DNA of 64,000 nt from Solirubrobacter sp963798325 (lineage in GTDB: Bacteria; Actinomycetota; Thermoleophilia; Solirubrobacterales; Solirubrobacteraceae). Positions 57,958 to 64,000 of this stretch are shown here, one piece after another. Both the position numbers and the translations under genes were made by a program. The notes under the pieces are model-generated. The model was not told the DNA's origin and searched no databases. It worked only from the letters and a program-made list of their open reading frames with translations. Each line of letters begins with the position of its first letter. Position 1 is the stretch's first letter. Location of the stretch: NCBI GenBank assembly GCA_963798325.1, contig CAWCSS010000008.1, positions 310,001 to 374,000 on the forward strand, read 5' to 3'.

Positions 57958-59045
57958 TCTACGCGGCGCCCGAGACCTCGGCGACGCTCTTTCACGAGAT
58001 CCCCGCCGGGATCGGCGACCCGTTCCTCTACATGGAGAACGACGGGCGCCGCGTCGCGGCGATCTCGATGCTGGACGCGGTCAACGTCACGCCGCACGGC
58101 GTCGAGGTCCTGGACCCGTCGTCGCTCGGCCGCGACGAGCTGGTCGCGGCGCAGCACAGCGGGCTCTACATCGACGCCGAGCTGGCACTGCGGGCCGCTC
58201 GGTCGCTCGCCATCACGTCGGCGTCGGTGCCGCCGGAGTTCCCGCTCTTCGTCGCCGATCACCTCCGGGCCAACGGGCTCGAGCTGACCGTCGACGACGA
58301 CGAGTTCGTCCGGCGCCGCCGCGTCAAGACGGCGGCCGAGCTCGACGGCATCCGGCGCGCGCAGAAGGCGGCCGACGCCGCCATGGGCGTCGCCGCCTCG
58401 CTGATCCGCGAGTTGCGTCCCGGGCTGACGTCCGAGGACGTGCGCGCGGCGATGACCGCCGTCGCCGAGGAACACGGGTGCGAGATGCCGGGCGAGGTGA
58501 TCGTCTCCCACGGTGCGCAGTCGGCGCTCGGGCACGAGTCGGGCCACGGCGAGATCCCCGCGGGTGCGCCGGTGATCGTCGACATCTGGCCGCGCGACCG
58601 GGTGTCGCGCTGCTACGCCGACATGACCCGCACGTTCGTCGCGGGCGGCGGCACGCCGCCGCCGGAGCTGTCGGAGTTCTGGAAGTGGACGAAGGATTCG
58701 CTGGACCGCGTCTACGCCGACATCCGCGCGGGCGTCAACGGGAAGGTGCTCTTTCAGCGCTCCGCGGAGCCGTACATCGAGGCCGGTCAGCCGACCCAGC
58801 TGACCAAGGAGCCGGGCACGATGCTCGAGGACGGCTACTACCACTCGCTCGGGCACGGCGTGGGCCTCGAGGTTCATGAGCGCCCGTTCATGGGCCGGCT
58901 CGACGACGAACTGCTCGCGGGCGACGTCGTGACGCTGGAACCGGGCTGCTATCGCCAGGGTTTCGGCGGCTGCCGGCTGGAGGATCTGGTCGTCGTAACC
59001 GACGGAGGTTGCGAGGTCCTGACGAATTTCCCGTACGAGCTGTGA
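57945..59045 (+). CDS. M24-family metallopeptidase (Xaa-Pro aminopeptidase-like)
   Basis: About 366 residues. N-terminal creatinase-like domain, then the pita-bread catalytic domain with metal ligands VDIWPRD (Asp), YADMTRTF (Asp), SLGHGVGLEVHE (His), VTLEPG (Glu), RLEDLVVV (Glu). The N-terminus LIYAAPETSATLFHEIPAGIGDPFLYMEND lies before the first in-frame ATG (58032) and looks conserved, yet only ATC 57945 or CTG 57954 (CTGA overlap with purB stop) could begin it. Start therefore uncertain. Sits inside the purine operon though peptidolysis has no known purine role. Confidence 0.83.
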   Translation: MAVLIYAAPETSATLFHEIPAGIGDPFLYMENDGRRVAAISMLDAVNVTPHGVEVLDPSSLGRDELVAAQHSGLYIDAELALRAARSLAITSASVPPEFPLFVADHLRANGLELTVDDDEFVRRRRVKTAAELDGIRRAQKAADAAMGVAASLIRELRPGLTSEDVRAAMTAVAEEHGCEMPGEVIVSHGAQSALGHESGHGEIPAGAPVIVDIWPRDRVSRCYADMTRTFVAGGGTPPPELSEFWKWTKDSLDRVYADIRAGVNGKVLFQRSAEPYIEAGQPTQLTKEPGTMLEDGYYHSLGHGVGLEVHERPFMGRLDDELLAGDVVTLEPGCYRQGFGGCRLEDLVVVTDGGCEVLTNFPYEL

Positions 59046-59047
59046 AG

Positions 59048-59053
59048 TAGCCT
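59048..59053 (+). promoter_or_regulatory. -10-like element before purC
   Basis: TAGCCT beginning three bases after the peptidase stop and seven bases before GTG 59061; no ribosome-binding site. Possible internal promoter for purC-S-Q-L. Confidence 0.45.
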
Positions 59054-59060
59054 GCACGCC

Positions 59061-59930
59061 GTGACATCCACGCTCCCGCTCCTGCATTCGGGCAAGGTCC
59101 GCGACATGTACGACCTCGGTGGCGACCTCCTGATGGTCGCCTCCGACCGAATCTCCACCTACGACGCCGTCCACCCGACGCCGATCCCCGACAAGGGCAA
59201 GGTCCTCACCGGTCTCTCGGTGCAGTGGTTCGGGCTGACGCGCGACATCGTGCCCAACCACTTCATCTCGGCGACCGACGGCGTGCCCGCGGAGTACCGC
59301 GGCCGCGGCCTGCGCGTGCGCAAGCTGAAGATGCTGCCCGTCGAGTGCATCGTGCGCGGCTACATCACGGGTTCGGGCTGGAAGGACTACAAGGCCACGG
59401 GCTCGGTGAGCGGGATCGCGCTCCCCGAGGGCCTGCAGGAGTCCGAGCAGCTCCCCCAGCCGATCTACACGCCCTCGACCAAGGCCGAGGAAGGCCACGA
59501 CGAGGCGATCGACTTCGACGAGACCGTCCGCCTGCTGGGCTCGGCGGAGCTCGCGGCGCAGGTGCGCGACGTCTCGATCGCGGTCTATGAGGCTGTCGCT
59601 TCCCATGCGCGGGAGCGCGGCGTGATCCTGGCGGACACGAAGTTCGAGTTCGGGCTCGACGCGGACGGCGTGCTGACGCTGGGCGACGAGGTCTGCACGC
59701 CCGACTCCTCGCGCTTCTGGCCGGCCGACTCCTACGAGATCGGTCGCGGGCAGCCGTCGTTCGACAAGCAGTTCGTGCGCGACTGGGCGACCAACAGCGG
59801 CTGGGACAAGAACCCGCCGGCGCCGGAGATCCCGGAGGACATCGTCGCGCAGACGCGCGAGCGCTACGTGACGGCCTACGAGCGGCTCGCGGGCGAGTCG
59901 TTCGGCGCCTGGCTGGATCGCGTGGCCTAG
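59061..59930 (+). CDS. purC: Phosphoribosylaminoimidazole-succinocarboxamide synthase
   Basis: 289 residues. Adds aspartate to CAIR. LHSGKVRDMYDLGGDLLMVASDRIS, PVECIVRGYITGSGWKDYKATG, TKAEEGHDEAIDF, LADTKFEFGLD, LTLGDEVCTPDSSRFWP. Matches the longer (about 290-residue) bacterial type. Ends one base into purS. Confidence 0.97.
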   Translation: MTSTLPLLHSGKVRDMYDLGGDLLMVASDRISTYDAVHPTPIPDKGKVLTGLSVQWFGLTRDIVPNHFISATDGVPAEYRGRGLRVRKLKMLPVECIVRGYITGSGWKDYKATGSVSGIALPEGLQESEQLPQPIYTPSTKAEEGHDEAIDFDETVRLLGSAELAAQVRDVSIAVYEAVASHARERGVILADTKFEFGLDADGVLTLGDEVCTPDSSRFWPADSYEIGRGQPSFDKQFVRDWATNSGWDKNPPAPEIPEDIVAQTRERYVTAYERLAGESFGAWLDRVA

Positions 59931-60145
59931 TGCGCGTCCGAGTCCTGATCCGGCCCAAGGCGGGGATCCTCGATCCGCAGGGCCAGACCGTCGAGCGCGC
60001 GCTCCCCGCGCTGGGGTTCTCGGGCGTGTCGAACGTCCACGTCGGCCGGCTGGTCGAGCTCGACGTCGACGACGCCGCCCAGGTGCCGGCGATGTGCGAG
60101 AAGCTGCTGTCGAACCCCCTGATCGAGGACTACGAGATCCAGTGA
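59930..60145 (+). CDS. purS: FGAM synthase subunit PurS
   Basis: 71 residues. Small bridging subunit of the three-part PurLQS complex. VRVLIRPKAGILDPQGQTVERALPALGFSGVSNVHVGRLVELDV is the typical strand-helix-strand core. GTG start shares the last base of the purC TAG. Confidence 0.95.
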   Translation: MRVRVLIRPKAGILDPQGQTVERALPALGFSGVSNVHVGRLVELDVDDAAQVPAMCEKLLSNPLIEDYEIQ

Positions 60146-60810
60146 AATTCGGGGTCGTCCGGTTCCCCGGCTCATGCGACGAGGTCGACGCGCTGCTGGC
60201 GGCGTCGCCGCGTCGGTGAAGCCGAACTGCTGTGGCACGGGGACAGCGATCTGCGCGACGTCGACGCGGTGATCATCCCCGGTGGGTTCTCCTACGGCGA
60301 CCATCTCCGCGTGGGCGCGATCGCGCGCTTCGCGCCGTTGATGGTCGAGGTCGATCGCTTCGCCCGCAACGGCGGGTTGGTGCTCGGCATCTGCAACGGC
60401 TTCCAGGTGCTGTGCGAGGCCGGGCTGCTGTCGGGCGCCCTGCTGCCGAACACGTCGCTGCGCTTCACGTGCCGCCAGGTCGACCTCGAGGTCGTCAACG
60501 CCTCGACGTCGTGGACCGCGCGCGTGCGCGGTGGGCGAGACGCTCTCGATCCCCGCCAAGCACACCACCGGCCGCTACTGGGCGCCCGATCCCGGTGCTC
60601 GACGAGCTCGAGGCCAACGGCCAGGTCGTGCTGCGCTACGCGGCGGGCGAGAACTTCAACGGCTCCGCGCGGGACATCGCGGGCGTCTCGAACAAGGCGG
60701 GCAACGTCGTCGGGCTGATGCCGCACCCGGAGCACGCCGTGGACGCGCTGACCGGCTCCGCCGACGGGCTGAAGCTGTTCCTGTCGGCCGCCCAGGTCCC
60801 CGCGGCATGA
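60142..60810 (+). CDS. purQ: FGAM synthase glutaminase subunit PurQ (three frameshifts)
   Basis: GTGA overlap with purS, ATGA overlap with purL. Class I glutaminase that feeds ammonia to PurL. Start VKFGVVRFPGSCDEVDALL; after a shift near 60211 VGEAELLWHGDSDL, GGFSYGDHLRVGAIAR, LGICNGFQVLCEAGLL with the nucleophile Cys; after shifts near 60527 and 60592 GETLSIPAKHTTGRYW, then VVGLMPHPEHAVD with His and Glu. Joined length about 222, normal. Intact catalytic residues and overlaps indicate sequence error. Confidence 0.88.
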
Positions 60811-62999
60811 GCAAGCACCGCGAGCTGGGGCTCACCGACTACGAGTACGACCTGATCGTCGAGAAGCTGGGCCGCGAGCCCAACGAGGTCGAGCTCGCCG
60901 TCTTCTCGCTGATGTGGTCCGAGCACTGCGGCTACAAGCACTCGCGGCGGCTGTTGAAGACGCTGCCGACCGAAGGGCCGCGGCTGGTGCTGGGCCCGGG
61001 CGAGAACGCGGGCGCGGTCTCGATCGGCGAGGGGCTCGCCTGCGCGTTCAAGGTCGAGTCGCACAACCACCCGAGCGCCGTCGAGCCCTTCGAGGGCGCC
61101 GCGACCGGCGTCGGCGGCATCCTGCGCGACATCTTCGCCATCGGCGCGCGGCCGATCGCGATCCTCGATTCGCTGCGCTTCGGCGAGGTCGGGACGTCCG
61201 CGCGGTCGCGCTATCTGCTGGAGCGCGCCGTCGCCGGCATCGGCCATTACGGCAACTCGATCGGCATCGCCACCGTCGGCGGCGAGATCTACTTCGAGGG
61301 CCCCTACGAGCAGAACTGCCTCGTCAACGCGATGGCGCTCGGCCTGATCGAGACCGACAAGCTGATTCGCAGCGCCGCCGCGGGCGTCGGGAACATCGTC
61401 GTGCTCTTCGGCGCCAAGACCGGCCGTGACGGCATCGGCGGCGCCTCGGTGCTGGCCTCCGCCGAGCTCGACTCCTCCGAGGACAAGCGCCCGACCGTGC
61501 AGATCGGCGACCCGTTCACCGAGAACAAGCTCATGGAGTGCTCGTTGGAGCTGCTCGATCGCGGGCTGCTCGTGGCGTTGCAGGACCTCGGCGCGGCCGG
61601 TCTGACCTCCTCCTCGGCGGAGATGGCGGCCAAGGGCGAGGTCGGCCTCGACCTGCACGTGCGACGCGTGCCGCTGCGCGAGGCCGACATGGAGCCGTTC
61701 GAGATCATGATCTCGGAGTCCCAGGAGCGGATGCTCTGCGTCGTCGAGCCGGAGAAGCTCCAGGACGTGCTCGCCGTCTGCGCGCGCTGGGAGGTCGACG
61801 GCACCGCGATCGGCGAGGTCACGGCCTCCGATCGCCTGCGGGTCTTCGACGGCGACGAGTTGGTCGGCGACCTGCCGGTCGTCGCCCTGGTCGACGAGTG
61901 CCCGGCCTACGACCTCGAGCCCGCCGAGCCCGCGACGCCGCTGTACCCGGCGCCCGAGCAGGTGCTGTTCGCCGAGGACCCGGCCGAGGTGCTGCTGGGG
62001 CTGTTGTCCTCCGCGAACCTCGCCTCGCGCAAGTGGGCGTTCGAGCAGTACGACTCGATCGTCGGCTCCCGCACCGTCCGCCGCCCCGAGGCCGCGGACG
62101 CCGCGGTGCTGATGATCCCGACGGCCATCGGCGACGCGGTCACGGGGCTCTATCCGCCGGTGGACGGCGATGGCCCGCGGCCGGCGATCGCGGTCTCGAT
62201 CGACGGCAACGGCCGCCGCGTCGCCGCCGATCCCTACCGCGGCGCGGTCGAGGCCGTCGTCGAGTGCAGCGCGAACCTCGCCTGCGTCGGCGCCGAGCCC
62301 TTGGGCCTGACGAACTGCCTGAACTTCGGCAACCCGGAGAAGCCGCACATCGCGTGGCAGTTCACGCGCGCCATCGCCGGCCTCGGCGACGCGTGCCGCG
62401 CGTTCGGCATTCCGGTCGTCGGCGGCAACGTCTCGCTCTACAACGAGGGCGGCGGAGGCCCGATCTACCCGACGCCGGTCGTCGGCCTCGTCGGCGAGCT
62501 TCCGGACGCGGCCCGCGCGGGCCGCCTCGGCTTCGCCGCGCCGGGCGACGCGATCGCGCTGGTCTCCGCGGGCTGGGCGCCCTCCAACGCCGCCTCGGAG
62601 CTCTCCAAGCTGCGCGGCGAACCCGTCGAGGGCCCGCTTCCCAGCGTCGAACTGGGCGAGATCAAGGCGCTCCACGCCGCGATCCGCCAAGCCGTCCGCA
62701 CCGGCACGATCAACTCCGCCCACGACGTCGCCGAGGGCGGCGTCGCGGTCGCGCTCGCCGAGTGCGCGATCGCCTCCGGGCTCGGCGCGACCGTCTCCGG
62801 CCTCGACGATCTCTTCGGCGAAGGCCCGGGCGCGTTCATCGTCTCCGGCCCCGCCGGCTCGCTCGCCGCGTTCGGCGCGGCCGCGCGGGTCATCGGCGAG
62901 GTCGGCGGGGATTCGCTGACGATCGACGGCGTGTTGTCGCTCCCGCTCGTCGACCTCGAGCGCGCCCACACGTCGGGCCTCGCCGCCTTGTTGGAATAA
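60807..62999 (+). CDS. purL: FGAM synthase subunit PurL
   Basis: 730 residues, small-type PurL that needs PurS and PurQ. VFSLMWSEHCGYKHSRRLLKTLP, VESHNHPSAVEPFEGAATGVGGILRDI, GNSIGIATVGGEIYF, LQDLGAAGLTSSSAEMAAKG, NCLNFGNPEKPHIAWQF, PVVGGNVSLYNE, INSAHDVAEGGVAVALAECA. Last gene of the operon in the window; purF does not follow. Confidence 0.97.
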   Translation: MSKHRELGLTDYEYDLIVEKLGREPNEVELAVFSLMWSEHCGYKHSRRLLKTLPTEGPRLVLGPGENAGAVSIGEGLACAFKVESHNHPSAVEPFEGAATGVGGILRDIFAIGARPIAILDSLRFGEVGTSARSRYLLERAVAGIGHYGNSIGIATVGGEIYFEGPYEQNCLVNAMALGLIETDKLIRSAAAGVGNIVVLFGAKTGRDGIGGASVLASAELDSSEDKRPTVQIGDPFTENKLMECSLELLDRGLLVALQDLGAAGLTSSSAEMAAKGEVGLDLHVRRVPLREADMEPFEIMISESQERMLCVVEPEKLQDVLAVCARWEVDGTAIGEVTASDRLRVFDGDELVGDLPVVALVDECPAYDLEPAEPATPLYPAPEQVLFAEDPAEVLLGLLSSANLASRKWAFEQYDSIVGSRTVRRPEAADAAVLMIPTAIGDAVTGLYPPVDGDGPRPAIAVSIDGNGRRVAADPYRGAVEAVVECSANLACVGAEPLGLTNCLNFGNPEKPHIAWQFTRAIAGLGDACRAFGIPVVGGNVSLYNEGGGGPIYPTPVVGLVGELPDAARAGRLGFAAPGDAIALVSAGWAPSNAASELSKLRGEPVEGPLPSVELGEIKALHAAIRQAVRTGTINSAHDVAEGGVAVALAECAIASGLGATVSGLDDLFGEGPGAFIVSGPAGSLAAFGAAARVIGEVGGDSLTIDGVLSLPLVDLERAHTSGLAALLE

Positions 63000-63069
63000 C
63001 GGCGGCATCTGCTCCGCCCCGACCTCAACTCGCGGGAATAGAGGCGCGGGGTTCGGCGTCGTCGGGGGC

Positions 63070-63625
63070 ATGACCGCCCTCACGTACGTCCCCAGCCTCC
63101 GCGGCGACGCGATGCTCCTCACCCACGGCAGGGAAGGGACGGAACGTCTCGTCGGCGCGGCGCTGCTGCTGGACGGCGTGCTGACCGGCACCATCGACGT
63201 CGGACCGCTCGCCCCGGAGCGTCGCCGCGACGGCCACGAGGCCTTCGGCCACCGGCTCGACCGCCGCCGCGTCATCCCCGGCGAGGAGCCGACGTTCGAC
63301 TCGCTGCTGACCGACCTGCGCGAGCGCGTCATCGCGGGCGCCCCGGAGTCGCCCCGCGCCTGGATCGACCGCGCGGCGCGCTTCGCGCCCCCGCTGGTGG
63401 CGGCCGAGCTCATCCTCGCCGGCGTCGCCGCCCCGCACGAACGCCGCTCTCCAGCCCGGCGTCTCGGTCGACGCCCGCGCCGAAGCCGCCGCCCGCGACC
63501 GCCTCGACATCAACCCGGCGCTCGCGGCCGCGTGCTTCGCCTGCGGCCTCGCCACCCCGTCCCTGCCGCCGGTGACCCGGTTTTTGCCCCCGGCGGCAGT
63601 CGCGGTCATCGCCGCGCTCAGATAA
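63070..63625 (+). CDS. Possible GPP34-like protein (frameshifted)
   Basis: ATG 63070, GGGG upstream. First part LLTHGREGTERLVGAALLLDGVLTGTIDVG, PTFDSLLTDLRERVIAGAPESPRAWIDRAARFAPPLVAAELILAGV has the helix order and GAALL-DG pattern of actinobacterial GPP34 (GOLPH3-like) proteins. A one-base shift near 63440 then gives LQPGVSVDARAEAAARDRLDINPALAAACFACGLATPSL and the TAA at 63623. About 184 residues when joined. Assignment is tentative. Confidence 0.55.
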
Positions 63626-63643
63626 AGGGGCCTGGCCCCTTTA
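63623..63643. terminator. Hairpin between convergent genes
   Basis: TAAAGGGG, loop CCTGG, CCCCTTTA: eight pairs beginning with the TAA stop itself and ending four bases before the convergent stop at 63647. A/T pairs at the base could give a short U run on both strands, so a two-way terminator is likely. Confidence 0.65.
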
Positions 63644-63646
63644 GGT

Positions 63647-64000
63647 TCAGCCCATCAGGTCGTCGGCCATCGCCTCGAAGACCTGGACGTACGCGTCGAC
63701 CGCCGTGTCGTCGTGGGTGACGCTGAGCGTCCATTCCTCTTCGCGGCCGGGCGTCATGAAGATGCCGCGGTTCATGTTGTAGAGCCAGGCCAGCTCGGAG
63801 AGATCCTTGTCCTGATTGGCCTTGAACGTCTCGTAGTCGATGACCTTCTGCGACGAGAACGTGACGCAGCCCTTGGAGCCGACGCCGACCGAGTAGCCAG
63901 GCAGGTTGTGCTTGCGGATCACGGCCTCGCAGCCGGTCAGGATCCGCTCGTTGAGCGCGTCCAGATGCGTGTAGGCCTCGGGCGTGAGCACCTCGAGCAG
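63647..64000 (-). CDS. Glutamate-1-semialdehyde 2,1-aminomutase-like (C-terminal part, runs off window)
   Basis: Only the last about 117 residues are inside the window. LDALNERILTGCEAVIRKHNLPGYSVGVGSKGCVTFS, LAWLYNMNRGIFMTPGREEEWTLSVTHDDTAVDAYVQVFEAMADDL is the C-terminal small domain of class III PLP aminotransferases, closest in style to HemL (GIFxxPGxxExWTLSVxHT). The PLP lysine lies outside, so HemL versus a related aminotransferase cannot be decided. Confidence 0.75.
   Translation of the reverse strand: MLEVLTPEAYTHLDALNERILTGCEAVIRKHNLPGYSVGVGSKGCVTFSSQKVIDYETFKANQDKDLSELAWLYNMNRGIFMTPGREEEWTLSVTHDDTAVDAYVQVFEAMADDLMG

Overview
The window is G+C-rich DNA with heavy third-position G/C bias and many GTG/TTG starts. 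Gene content points to an actinobacterium: dnaK-grpE-dnaJ-hspR operon, inositol-1-phosphate synthase with a CDP-alcohol phosphotransferase, family-4-like uracil-DNA glycosylase, purS/purQ/purL. The style of the secreted proteins and of the M24-peptidase-containing purine operon suggests class Thermoleophilia (Solirubrobacterales); that placement is inference, since no rRNA is present.

Layout. (1) 1-16.7 kb, minus strand: a run of five large secreted proteins read as one block from 16712 leftward past the window edge. Each complete one has a signal peptide, a right-handed beta-helix-like domain with a CSLREA-like start, 0 to at least 18 Ig-like repeats, a Pro/Thr linker and a C-terminal FecR-like module. 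Two further relatives lie at 22.4-24.6 kb and 26.8-29.5 kb. (2) 16.9-35.2 kb: mixed housekeeping and accessory genes (SnoaL-like, EEP phosphatase, argF, aldo/keto reductase, map, 23S rRNA methyltransferase, lipase, quinone oxidoreductase, cupin/TPR, UDG-like, a glycosyltransferase-PHP fusion, FMN dehydrogenase, TIR protein). (3) 35.2-39.9 kb, minus: an inositol-lipid/envelope group (GT-C-like membrane protein, PAP2, CDP-alcohol phosphotransferase, ino1) and a CAP-domain protein. (4) 40.2-54.1 kb, plus: nth, the dnaK operon with hspR, an MFS/MarR pair, an FHA regulator, a two-component system followed by low-complexity secreted proteins and a haem-binding membrane protein, then clpB. dnaK and clpB share a near-identical promoter/inverted-repeat element. 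(5) 54.8-63.0 kb, plus: a tightly overlapping purine operon (GYD-purD-purE-purB-M24 peptidase-purC-purS-purQ-purL). The right edge holds the 3' end of a glutamate-1-semialdehyde aminomutase-like gene.

Two global features stand out. First, about 19 genes or gene parts are broken by one-base shifts at short G/C runs, including clpB, purQ and the rRNA methyltransferase, which argues for indel errors in the underlying sequence rather than real gene decay. Second, at least ten genes have a TANNNT hexamer (usually TAGNNT) 6-9 bases before the start codon, four of them with TTGNNN exactly 18 bases further upstream, which looks like widespread leaderless transcription.
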